NCBI GenBank assembly: GCA_036852015.1
Contig: JAANDG010000378.1
Location: 62,001-126,000 of the forward strand
Reading direction: 5' to 3'
Length of the DNA: 64,000 nt
DNA from: Pelodera strongyloides
Taxonomy: Eukaryota; Nematoda; Chromadorea; Rhabditida; Rhabditidae
The notes under the pieces are model-generated. The model did no database searches. It was not told where the DNA came from and saw only the letters and a program-made list of their open reading frames with translations. The position numbers and the translations under genes are program-made. The first letter of the stretch is position 1; each line of letters begins with the position of its first letter. Positions 25,101-38,770 of this stretch are shown piece after piece.

Positions 25101-28100
25101 GCCATATGATACGCATCGAAATTGTACGCTGTCTCAAAGCATTCCAAACAACAAAGTCAACGTACATTTATGTGTACTGTAGTCATCTAATTTCAGACTC
25201 AAATCTGTAACCTCGTTCTGTTCTCACTCCCCTTACCCAAAGTGGTAATCCAACGCTGGATTTGCCGCAAACATTTCTAAAGCACGCTTGCTTCACCCAC
25301 AAATCACAAAAAAAGGTATCGAACCTGGGGAATAGAAAATGTCGAGCGAGACTGGAGACCAAGTGACACAGTCCAGTTCTGCAAAAATCCCCATCAAAGG
25401 AAAAGAGCGCATCCTTCTCCCTGGCTGTACCGCTCACTCCCTCCAGGGCTCGATACTTCCTATCGACTGGGCACCACTAAAAACCAAAGTAAGGGCGGGT
25501 GGGTGGGACACACTGGTAAACGCCTTTACAGAACGCCAAAACTTAGAACGGCTCAAATTAGCCGTGCACTGCACATGGGCAAATAGCCTAGAATGATTTG
25601 GGCATGCTCCCACTTTGCTTATAATGGCCTCGACCACGCCCACTTTTGCATGACTGCGAGGCAGCTCTCGCATAATCAATCGATATTTTCACTGAAAGCG
25701 TGCAACAAAAATTGGGCTGCCACGCAACAAACAATCAATAACCGCTTGATGCATGCCTTTTTGCAAAACTAGACATTTTCATTTCGCTCGTACCTCACTT
25801 CATGAAAACTAGAGTTTTGCAAAAAAGACAAAGACTAGAATCGACAAAGCTCCATAATTTTTGGGCAAAAATTATGGAGTAACTTAAGCGTGTAATAGTC
25901 CAAATGAGGAAAGGAACACAAAAAATTAACTCAAAGTGCCAATATTTCCCTTGAACTTAGCATTCGTAACTTCATTAGCAAGCAAAATAACACAATTTCA
26001 CTTCGTTAATCAGCGGTATCACTCAGTCAGCGTCTTAGAATACAACTGCGACGTAACGCATTAGCCAACAGTACACACGGAAACAACAGGTGATACTCGG
26101 CTACCCACCATCTTTGCGCGAAACCATCAACTCCACATCAGTCGTCCATCCTTGTGAGAAGAATCCGTCTTCCTTGTCTGGCCCATAAAGGAAGCCTATA
26201 AACTGCTTGGTAGGCATCCAGTCTCTAAAAAACACCAAAACACGTGTACACTGATGCTCCAATCGTCATAATCGCTAACACTACTCATCTCGTCCGCCTT
26301 CTGTTCAAAATCTCTAGGAATACACTGTAAAAAGCAATCCGAAACTCTTCCGCAATTTTATACAAGTAAACCATAATATCTGAACGGCTGCTAGGTTGTC
26401 TGTCCGAAATCTAGAAACACTCCCGCACTTCGCGCACGATGTATTTAAACCGAATTCTATCGCCAAAATATTCTGGGAGGCATTTTAGTGGAGTTTAGAT
26501 TCACTCCTCTGAATTCTAATCAAAAATTACGGCTCCCCTAGCAAATATGGACGCATTCGTGTAAAAAACCGGACATAAACGAACACCTCTCAGGGAAACA
26601 AACAAAAGGGGTTTCTAAAACGTACTTCTCTCGCTCAAATCAAGTTCAATACGCACACTCTCGCATGTGCTCCCGGAACCCCCGTCTTATTGCCATACTC
26701 CGACATTCGCCAGTCATTGACTCTGTCCCTCTTCCCTTTCTGCTCGCCTAGTAGCCTAAAATAATTGACACAGAAGTTCACAGCACTGAAGTAACTCCCT
26801 AACTCCCTAACAGATCCTCCTAACACTTGTTCTTCATGCACTTTCCTAATTCTCTAAACTTGACGCAACAGCAATGAATTCCATAAACCGTAACCTCCAT
26901 TCCTCCTTTGCCACCTCAATCCTAATACCACATTCGAAAAACTCTTTCGAAAAATCATACTTCCTTGACAACCCACCGGTTCTTAAAATACTCCCTTCCA
27001 TCTTATCTTGAAACACAAGCGGCCGAGCCTGGGGGCGCAGAAATCCTCTTGGTGACAGAATTCTCCGCAGTAAAGAAGGCGAAACGTGCCTTCCGAACCT
27101 GTGAGACAGCCACCCCAACAACCATATCTAAATAAACAAAATCAGTCGTTGGTCTCCCAAACACGATCCACAAAAGCAAAGCCGCGAAAAAACATACATC
27201 TTTCACGTATACGCGAATGCAAAACGTCAATCGAATCACGGAATTGACGGAACCCAAAACAAAATCGGAAGCTAATGTAGAACACGAAGCCGGACAAAGG
27301 CCATCCTAGGGTAGACTTATCAGTAAGCCAATATACCTAAGCAAAATCCCCAAAAACATACAAAACAGAGCTTCGTAGGAAGGACTATATCAATCCTCCA
27401 ATATATCCTAATAACCAAAATCAATCATTCTTCCCAAACTCGATCCACCAAAATACACACATACTCCGCACACGCGAATGTAGTCTTCCGAGACACGAAA
27501 TAGACTACCAAAACGAAATAGGCTGCGAATGTAGAACGAAAAACAGGACATCGTAGGGGGAATGAAATCCATAATACAAAATATCCAAATATCCAAAATC
27601 CACTGTTCGTCTCCTGATCCAACAAACCACAGAATCCATGCACCACGCATGCCCGAATGTAGCCTTACGAGGCTCGCAAAACGAAGGAAGAATCCCAAAA
27701 CGACATCAGTTACAAACATAGGCCGCAAAAACAGAGCGTCATAATGGTGATTATATCCATAATTCACAAATCCACAGATCGTCTCCAAGCCTGTCGTCTC
27801 CCAAACATGTACGCAAAAGTAGCCTTGTGCTTGTGAGACTCGAAAATCGCTGCCCGGATCCCAAAATGAGCGGTTGCACACAAAGCAGGACATCGTAGGA
27901 TGGGATATACCAATAATCCACTACATCTCCATAACCAGGTACATCGTTTGCCTCCAAAACGATCCACAAAAAACAACGTACAAAAACCGCCAAAATCCCC
28001 GAATCCAAGCATACGCGAAATGTAGCCAGCCTTGTGGAACTCGAAAATCTAAACGTGCATCCCAAAACGAAATCGGATGCAAATGTAGAACAATAAACAA

Positions 28101-31100
28101 AAACAAAAAAGGACATCTTAGTGTGTCTCAAGAAACAAAATCTAAATCGGTAGCAAATGTAGCACACAAACAGGACATCAAACAAAGAGTAGATTAAATT
28201 AATAATCAATCTGATGACACACTGGTAAACGCCTTTACAGAACGCCAAAACTTAGAACGGCTCAAATTAGCCGTGCACTGCACATGGGCAAATAGCCTAG
28301 AATGATTTGGGCATGCTCCCACTTTGCTTATAATGGCCTCGACCACGCCCACTTTTGCATGACTGCGAGGCAGCTCTCGCATAATCAATCGATATTTTCA
28401 CTGAAAGCGTGCAACAAAAATTGGGCTGCCACGCAACAAACAATCAATAACCGCTTGATGCATGCCTTTTTGCAAAACTAGACATTTTCGGTGTTCCGCA
28501 GTTCACATATTTTCAATGGAAAATTTCAACACTACGAAACATTAATATAAGAAAGTCCAAATAAAAGATTCTTGGAAGTAAATGAGAAATTGTGAATATA
28601 CCATACATATAATATGGTACCCCGAATATACCATACATATAGCATACATATAATATGTACACAGTTTCGAAAGAAACAAATTTCTACAAAACTCACAAAT
28701 CATCCTCGGTCGTATGTCCAGAGTACGACTTCAGAGAAGATCCTGAAATGCTCCCACAATTATATCATCGGAACAATCCTTTTCAAAAAAATATTTTTTA
28801 CACAAACAAACAAACAACTAACCCCTCAACTAGAACGACCGATGACAATACTGCAAGTTCGTTCGTTCGTTGCAAAAATACATCTTAAAAAGGCAAAATG
28901 CAAAAATAAATAAACAAGTAAAAACCAACGTCTCGCACTCCTGGCCTGCGTGTGCGGCATGACCTGTCTAAAGTGTCTGACACTCCTCTCAGTTGGCATC
29001 AGAAACGCGAGTTCACTACTCGCGTCGGCTTTCCACAGAATGTGCGAGACACCATCCAGTATGTAGTGATCGACGGGCTCACGGTCGTCCCACGGTTCTG
29101 AACAAACGACGTCATCTCTATTCTTCTACTGTATGCATATACTCAGCACAGTTCGCACGTAACTGGAGGTAGTCTGGCAAACAAAGTGACCAACATTTTT
29201 CTATACGTGGATGAGGGAGCGACAAAAACATACAAATCTACAAGTGACGCTACAAGATATTTGGATAGAGAAACGCCAAACGCCACAGGTGATTCGTGCA
29301 TCAAATTACGCACATCGCTTACGTACACGCACTCTTACATATGACTTCATTCCTATGAAAACTATCAGACGCTCATGACGCTCATATGCGCAGAGAGTAA
29401 CGGACACAGTCACTAACCAGGAACCAGAACAATTCCGTATTTACCGTAGTCTAGATCTAGCCAATCACTTCTATCCCGCTATCCGACGAAAATACGGGGC
29501 TCGCGTAACTATTTTATAATTACACAACCACGGAACTACCCTGCACCTGCTGCAGTGGAGGTCATGCCTAAAGAACATTTACCGTAACCTAACCAGTCAT
29601 TCCCCAACTCACTTCTATCCGACGAGAATGCAGTGCACGCGTGGCCTGTCCACGATTCATGCCGTCCCACTTCCACACCCTCGCCCAAACCAGACAGGAA
29701 ACCACAGAAATCAGAGCACGTATTCTGCACGTTCAGCTGAAATATTTTGTATACGCATGTTACGTCCCATGTGAGCATTTCGTATTATGAAGTGTATCGC
29801 ATGTCTTAGGAATCACTTTAACGCCGTATTGCACGTGGTTTGTGAAACGTAGTCTGGAACTGTATTTCCAAGCATTATATACAATCTGCTCCATTCCGTT
29901 TCAGACGGGCACAGAAAATCAACGCATAATAAAGGGAATGCACAATGCAAATGCACTTATAAAGACTACGTTCCAAAGCATACCTCTTTAAAGCGATAAG
30001 GGACGTGGTGCGTGAAAATATATTAATCCACAAACAAAAAATATATTTACCGCATTCTCCAAAATATCGACCGCGCTCCGCTGACCATCCTTCACATAAA
30101 AGATATGAGCTGTCTGAAGGGTTCTCGCAGGACTGCTGTCCACGAGACGCTGCATGTCTGCATAGAAGTCGGCGCTGAAAAAAATAAACAACAAAGTAAA
30201 AAAACATTCTGTAAATACTGTGTAGTTACGTTCGCATCGACGTCACTTCATAAAATAAATATAAATAAATATATAAAAGGCTGGACCTCCCAGCCCAGCG
30301 AGCACGCCCCGCTACAACTGTTTTTACGCAAAGACTTGCAACTTGGAAGCAACGCTCTTGGAGTTCAGAAGTCTGAATGATGAAACCACAAAACACAACT
30401 CCCCTAATATCATACAGTAACAAAAATTTCAGAAAGACCTACCTCTGCCCTGAATCGAGAAGTACAACTTCAGACCCGAATCCATCCTTCTCAACGAGAC
30501 CCATATCGTAGAGGAATATTCGGACCGAGTTACACTTTTCAGAGGGTCTAGAACAAAAAAGGGTTACGAGTAATTACTTACCCTCTGGATTAGCCTACTA
30601 ATTCGAGTATTCTGCACCATGATTCCTCACAATAAGAAGCCACTGACAGATAACCTAGGAGAATGCAATCCCACATTTTGTACGTAATTTTATGGCCCTT
30701 TTTTTCATTTCCGGGACACAAATAAAACGGAAACCCACGCATAATTCCACTTTAACGAAAAGAAAGTAATGTGTCAAGTGTCACAAAAAAAAATAGGAGG
30801 AAAGACCAACTTTGGTGGGAGTGCTATCCTCTGCTCGTGTGCCATTTTGTGCCACACATTCTTCGCGTCGCGTTGTGTCTCCTTGCCGGCCGTCTCCAGG
30901 GCCTTGATCACGGCATCAGCATCGCTGGTCAGCTCAAGGGACCGGATCGTCTCATCCCTAAATAGTAGAATTAAAATAAAATTATGTATTCGTCTACAAA
31001 GATCATCCCCGCTCACCTAAACGAAGGGTTCTAGAAAGATAACATATCCTACCTCAGTTACAACTGAATAAAAACATATCTTTACACTAGTACTACCTCA

Positions 31101-34100
31101 GTTACAACTGAACAAACCTCTTTAACCATAAAGACAGGTAATGTAAAAAAGGTACAAGAAAGGTACCTTACCTACTTACAGAGTAAGATAAGGCTGCATC
31201 ATCACATTCTCAATTCGACTCAAGTTTGAACTAAAGTTTTGAAGCAAAACAAATATCTCTAAACTTACAGTTTACATGTAGGCCGATCAAATTCCGGGGG
31301 TATTACAAATTTCTGGGAAAGGGACACGGCGATTGGCGTTCCACTGCCATTATTTCCATTAGGAGACGCCGCCGCTAAAAGGATGAAAAGTAAACGCATG
31401 TGTATAGTATACAGTATACTGAGTATACAGTATACTGAGTATACAGTATATTGCACATGATTACAGTAATTTTCTAGAGGGGGGTTGCACCGAAAAATAC
31501 ACAATAATGAATAATCCACTGAAAAGGAAGTGTTAACGCATCTGATAACAAACTAACATGATACTGGAGATACTGGCTGACTGGATGGCGAACCGGTTCC
31601 CAGACTCAGTGCCGTAGAGGTGGAAACTGAAATGATACAAAACTAGTTAACAAATGCGAAATAGCGAACATACACAAACCCACACACTTTACCTCCCCTA
31701 GTTACTCTAAAAAATTCTTAGTTACTGAACTGGGCCTTGTCTATAGCTATACTACACTGTATTTAGCGTGTCATAATACGAGAAACTGATGATTCGTTCA
31801 CATTATTTATAACAAAAAACAGCACACGTAATGAGCTAATCAGTAATACATCAGAGCTTAATCAACTTCAAAAAATAAAATAAAATCAGCAAGTTCTTTT
31901 GAATCACCTTTCTGGTTGGGTAGTGAACTTGGTGCCGTGGGATGGAGCCTGGCAATACCCACACACGCGGCTTGAAGGGGACTTCGCCTCACATACAGCA
32001 CGCAAGGTTCACCTGGAGAACAAATATTTATAATAAACATTCATAACTTCTCAAAGTTGGCTATTCATGTATCATAGAGGTGGATTTCATTTCACATCTT
32101 CCTCTCACTCATAATAATCTCAGTTAAGATAAAACAAAACAAAACAATATAGCAAAACACGCCATACTCACACTAACAGGCATACAGGCGCGATAAACTC
32201 ATCCACGACAAACAAACAAACGAACCAACAAATGAACACCGATAAACCAGTAAATCACTATACAAAAAAACATCTAGCGAAGCTCCTTACCATTTGAAAG
32301 AGCCTTTATATGGCTGGCTTCATGCAGTGACAAAAGTGTGTCTCCGTTCACCAATAAATGTACAAATTTGGTTGTATCAATAGCCGAAGGCCCATATTTG
32401 TATAACAACCGGCGCTCGTCACATATCGACACTTGTTTGCGGCCCTGAAAAACGTACATATTAAAACAATAACAGTACACTGCACCAACCTCGGCTGAGA
32501 TATCAAAACCACAAAAAATGAACATATTCCTAGGCGTAGGATCCCATGCAAATCCCTGCTTTAAAATGAGAAATCAGAAGAAAAACCAGAAGAATTTTAA
32601 AAAAAGCTTACAGTAAGCGTACAAGTTCTGCTAGCTCAACAATATATAAAAAGAAAAACTAATGGAAAAATACGAAATCAAGGTCTCACACAAGCCACCT
32701 CGGCTATGGTACAAAGTACAAAGGGAACAATGCCAAACAAAAACCTCAATAATAAAACTGACCACAATAGAAAAGAGTGAAAAGAGCAAACATTCTGCCG
32801 CTTCCAATACCCGTTTACTGGCTGCTTTTCGTTCAGCACCGGCAACATCCTGAACATAAATCAGAATGATCACATTCACGCAATCACTACTCACCAACGT
32901 ATCACGACATATCCCATGTGTAAATGGAGACCTTAGCGGAAGTATCCGGACTCAAATATAGATAGTTGCAATAGCATCCGGAGTTGGAGATGGTTGAGAC
33001 ATAATTTTACGTACTGAGGCCGCATTCACCAACACACAGGGAACCCTCACTAGGCTCACGAAAACTCTGAATCTCTTCTGCGCTCGCACTCTTTAGTTCC
33101 TTGAGGAGGCCAGGGAGGGCTCCCTGCGTGTTTTTGAACACGGCGTCTGGTTTGCACTCCGACGGCAAGAATCGAACTCACATGCTTTCTGGCTCCGGTC
33201 ACCCCCAGTTGAACAGCTTCCGCCACGGTGTTCAAAACACTTTCACACTCGGCGAGTAGTGGAGCCGCATTGAGCCACGTGACAATGCACAAATACGCCG
33301 ATACAACCTGTAAATAAGCCATATAGCCCGCTTGCATGTCTGATGTTTCAATGATTGTATGCAACAAGTGTTATTCACTTATAAAGTAGTGTTGAACCTA
33401 TAGCTGCAAGTAAACGCTACAATATAATCAAAACACATCAATAAAAAAATAAATGTATCAAAACATACGCTCGAGTGCAGATCCTTGCTATGCATAGGTG
33501 GCGGCTTCACCAATTGTGTTTCGATAAATCGACATAATGACGACACGATCAAAGATCCCGTGGACATATCCTCTGAAGGGATAAGAGTAAGACAACTGAT
33601 GCCGAAAGACACGTTGACATAAACACTTTGTTTACATCTGTCTAATCTGTCTAACCGGGGGCTCGAAGATTGTATCTATTATATAATATGTTAATAACTG
33701 TTAAAGGCAACTGAAATACAGAGACTCCAGGTGTCGTATTTTGATCGATCGTACCTCGGCAGGCTTCACATCGAACACCATAAAAAATCTGACTCTCAAG
33801 CCGCGTGAGATCCAGGGAATAAATTAAGTCCGCATCTCAAAATTTTGGGGAGGTGATTTAGACTAATTTGCATATAATGCATTAGAGATAGGGAGGTGAT
33901 TTAGACTAATTTGCATACAATGCATTAGAGATAGGGAGGTGATTTAGACTAATTTGCATACAATGCATTAGAGATAGGGAGGTGATTTAGACTAATTTGC
34001 ATATAATGCATTAGAGATAGGGAGGTGATTTAGACTAATTTGCATACAATGCATTAGAGATAGGGAGGTGATTTAGACTAATTTGCATACAATGCATTAG

Positions 34101-37100
34101 AGATAGGGAGGTGATTTTGGCAGACTAATTTGCATACAATGCATTAGAGATAGGGAGGTGATTTAGACTAATTTGCATATAATGCATTAGAGATAGGGAG
34201 GTGATTTAGACTAATTTGCATACAATGCATTAGAGATAGGGATTTAGACTATTTTGATATAATGGTATGCAATGCATTAGATAGAATAGGAGTGATTTAG
34301 ACTAATTTGCATATAATGCATTAGAGATAGGGAGGTGATTTAGACTAATTTGCATACAATGCATTAGAGATAGGGAGGTGATTTAGACTAATTTGCATAC
34401 AATGCATTAGAGATAGGGAGGTGATTTAGACTAATTTGCATACAATGCATTAGAGATAGGGAGGTGATTTAGACTAATTTGCATATAATGCATTAGAGAT
34501 AGGGAGGTGATTTAGACTAATTTGCATACAATGCATTAGAGATAGGGAGGTGATTTAGACTAATTTGCATATAATGCATTAGAGATAGGGAGGTGATTTA
34601 GACTAATTTGCATATAATGCATTAGAGATAGGGAGGTGATTTAGACTAATTTGCATATAATGCATTAGAGATAGGGAGGTGATTTAGACTAATTTGCATA
34701 TAATGCATTAGAGATAGGGAGGTGATTTAGACTAATTTGCATACAATGCATTAGAGATAGGGAGGTGATCGTCCGCATTTGGCGGGGTGTATGCCATGGT
34801 GAGATCGGAATCGCACCCGCAATGAAAAGCAACTTTCCTCACAATCAGCGCAATGATTCTCACGAACAACTACGAACAATTATTTAGAATCTCGCCGTTC
34901 AAAAAAAAATTAAAACAACTTACTGTTCTTGAAAAGTATGGACGGGTGAAGGGACGAAATCGCATTGAGCAAGTCGAGGGCACCAAGCGAGACGGCAAAA
35001 TCAGAAGCCCACTCAGGACGGCACATCCTATCGCAGACCGCAGAGACCAGGCCACGGACGAATGAAGTGCACAGACCTTAACAGCTCACATTATTAACTA
35101 TTATCAAACTGTGCAGATTTCTACTAGATATAACCCAGTCTTACCTTAGACAAGAGCCCTCAAGCACGTAAATTCCTATTAAATATTATCAAATTGTGTC
35201 TTACTAGCTAAAACAAAGACAAACAAGCCTGACTGTCTGACAATAATGAAATACAGATACATCACAAGACTGCCAACCTACAGAACTTACAATAAAGCAA
35301 CCATACATCACAGAAAATACCGAAAAACACAGAAAATGTGTTGAAACAGGAGGATGATTGATAAGACAAAAGACAAAGGAAATATGTAAACCAACCTTTT
35401 TCAGGGTGTTCCTGGTTGGCTGCAGCGCTTATTCTCAGCATTTCTTTAGTTTGCTCTTCAGTAAGTCCGAGATCGAAGGCTGCACTCTCCTCTACTAGCA
35501 CTGAGCACATGGCTGAAAGAAAACCGGATAGATCCCAAGTCCCAAATAACTTTGTCTTCCCAAATAAAGAGCAAAGAAATTGATCAAAAACATCGAAATT
35601 TAAAATTAAAGCTACATAACACACCCATTCCCATCTAATATATGAAAATCATGCACCACAATGTGCCGGAAAGGGGCTGCGTACCAATCTTCTCTGACAA
35701 CGGAAATAACAAATCACTCGTAAGAAACAATCGATAATCGATAATTAACCAACCCAATGTCATCTGCAGATTGCTCGAATCTGTCTCATTCCTGAGGCAG
35801 AAGATCAACGTCTTGAATACTCGCGAGCGGAGTTGCAAATAGGTCGTGGCAGCCGACTTTAAATTGGCGCTCTCGGCAACTTCTGAAAACAAAAAGGTTA
35901 TGTACGTCATAAAAATATTATTAGGATCATTGAGTTGTTATATTACTTACACCACCGAAAGTCACTACTCACTATGAAATTCTGCACTAAGTAACGTAAC
36001 GTAAGCGTCTCTCGAGAGTCTACCAAACACTTCACAAACACAGTAATGATTCCACACATATGTGCACCACTAGAAAACTCGAGCGTCTAACAAACACTTC
36101 ATCATTTAAAACACCAAACAAATCAATGATTCTACACACTAGAAAACAGAGAGGCAAAAACATAAATGCTAATTCAATTCTAATAGAAATCTTACGAGGT
36201 ATCTTGGCCAGTCCAAAAGTGGTCGGCCAACTAACTACGGTAGCCAGTGCAGCCAAACAGTGCGCACGCATCTCGATCTCGGGGAACGAGGGATGTAGCC
36301 TGAAACAAAAGGGATAAAACGTGGAGGGTCGTCTAGGCTAGCTAGTCAATGAATTAGAATTAACTATTATTCCCAAGGTCCTAAGTCCTAATTACTAAAA
36401 CTAAGTCCTAATTACCAAAACTAAGTGCTAAAAGGCATGAATCCTAAGGTTGAGCACAGCTCATGTTACTTCAGATACTGATCACGATCAGTCCATCAGC
36501 TTACTGATAGACATGTTATAGAACAGTGTTTTCTTGCGGCTGAGTTCTGTTAAATTAGAATTTACACGATTTACACCCGATTAGTCAGCAGATGCATAAC
36601 AACGTGAAATATAAAAAAATGCATCCTTACCTCAATTTGCTGCTCTCGATCAGAACCAAGTCCAGGGCATATAACCAATGTGGCAGAAGGGCTTCGGCGC
36701 CCGGAAGTGCCAATCGAAACAAGGAATGTCCGTGGTAGAAAAGTGACGACAACACTACACGGTCCTTCTGAATTGAAATAAAAATATACAAAAATAAAAA
36801 CAATATTAAAGTATAATAAAATAACAATAAAATAACTTTCACAACTGACAATACATGGATGCCTAGTCACACACCAAAGTCACAATAAACCAGCATAGAA
36901 TAAAGAAATCAGTAGCAATTTAGCAATTAACAATGCCCAATAGTAATATGTCAAACGATTAGCCTCAATTCTAATTAACAATTAACAAGGACTTAGTAGA
37001 AGCTCACCTCCATCAAGACCTGATGCAGCATTGCATAAAATGATGCAAGTTGTTGTGGGGGCAGCTTTTCCAGGGTGCTTTTGCTGCACACAATGCGACA

Positions 37101-38728
37101 CAGAGTTGCCACTGCAGCTGCCTTTCCAGCGCTGACCGCATCGACACTGTCAACTGAATCACTTGGTCCCACATCAACTGCGTGGGCTGAAGCAGAATCT
37201 GCTGCTCCAGAGGATGAAGCACTGCTACCTGCTGCAAAGACACCAATCAAATAGAGCACATGGATAAAACATTCCCCGAAGCTGCCGTCGGCAGCTTCGG
37301 GGACATAGGTCAAGAAGTACCGGAAAAAATATTATCCTTACTCCCAGCTGCCGTACCTTAGACCCTACCTATTACCTTAGACGTAAGATACTACGGTATC
37401 TTAAGTTACGGTACGATAGATAAACCGTTCTATATCATCATATCATGAAATAACAATGGTTGACTGACGTTAAAAAAACCACTAAGTGTTTAGATCAGAC
37501 AATTAAAAATATCAACCAAGTCATGGAAGAACTCATATAACTACCAATAGAGTGGAGGTAGATGGACAAAACGTCAATTGTCAATACGAAAACGTTTATG
37601 ACACATATACAAATAAATAACAAAAAAAACGTTTCAAAACCAACAAATCACCTACAGTAACTTAAATACCGTACCGTACCCTAAAGTATCGTAAATAAAC
37701 AGCACAACGTTCAAAACCAAAACCAACAAGACCCCTACCGTAACTTAAATACCGAGTAAATGTACCGTAGTAAATAAACAACACGCTCAAAATCAACCAA
37801 ACACCTACCGTAACTGTGCGATGAATGCGGTGTGTTTTCTGAGCGTGAATGCATGGAAGAGAGATCCTCGCCTTCTGTACTGCATACAGACAGACCCGAT
37901 ATCACATCTGAAATTGGAATAAAAGTAACAAAGGATAAGGCACAAAAAAATTGCTCAACAAACTGACTAGTAGCATTTGGAACCTGATGTGGAACATACA
38001 CATGCAAGGACACACGCGAAATCTCATACTGGAGTTTACTCCCAAGCGTAGTGTTTTAATGCCGATACACGGAGTCACAGACAACCAATCTATACAGTAC
38101 TACGCACTAGCTAGCTACGCCGAAGCACGCAAAATAGAAATCAACGGATCCCCCCGATCAACCAGTACCACTCAACTATAAACTGGCAGGAAATTAAAGC
38201 ACAATAAACAATATAACAATTAACAATATAACAAATGTTAACAGATATGAATAACCCCCCCCCCCCCCGCCCCCCAAATCATCGGTGATATTTCACAACT
38301 ACTCCAATACACTAGTGCCAGCTAGATAAAAAAAGGCATATGAAGGACAAGAGCGTGTTAGTGACAAGTGAATTTGAATTGTGTGCTCGTTCAAGTGAAC
38401 TCGAACAAGGAAACAAGCCTGTTCTCGAGAAAGAGATCCCGACCAAATTCCAAACAATTTCAAATACTTAGTTAACAAATTGACAACTATGGATATTAGT
38501 GATAAAAACTAAATAAAACAAAGGAAAGTGTGTTCTACATTTTTAAAATAATATATCAAAATAACTCGTGTGATTAAGGAAGTAATTAAATGTGAGTCCA
38601 ACCATTGTTGATCAAATATAATAAACCGAAAACAGCCATATAAGGTCAGAACAACCCAAATATGGAGTGCTTCCCAGAAAGGGAGGTGTATTTAATTGTT
38701 GATTGAAACGGGGTTGAGGTTGCCGTGC

Positions 38729-38770
<42 letters not shown>

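Larger units (their letters stand above)
25505..28489. mobile_element. About 3-kb unit flanked by roughly 275-bp direct repeats
   Basis: The block beginning GACACACTGGTAAACG and ending GCAAAACTAGACATTTTC is present at 25,505-25,780 and 28,216-28,489 in the same orientation, nearly identical. This resembles the terminal direct repeats of a retroelement or a segmental duplication. Between the copies there is no recognisable reverse transcriptase, integrase or transposase frame, only a decayed tandem array. Confidence 0.6.
23745..28963. other. Repeat-filled RALGAPB intron region with one unresolved join
   Basis: Apart from the exon at 23,935-24,041 this is intronic. The exon at 28,964-29,097 ends in phase 0 (at CAG/GTCATG) but the exon at 24,041 needs phase 2, so at least one small exon is missing. 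Candidates are given separately. Two sets of direct repeats (24,192-24,254 with 25,773-25,835; about 25,505-25,780 with 28,216-28,489) and a decayed tandem array (27,100-28,190) show nested insertions. Confidence 0.6.

Noticed and set aside
27408..28248. 160-codon Cys/Phe/Trp-rich proteins
   Set aside because: They overlie a decayed tandem array, show no domain I know and have no splice or promoter context.
33848..34768. CRISPR-like array
   Set aside because: The units are contiguous identical monomers without distinct spacers, in a eukaryotic intron: a satellite.
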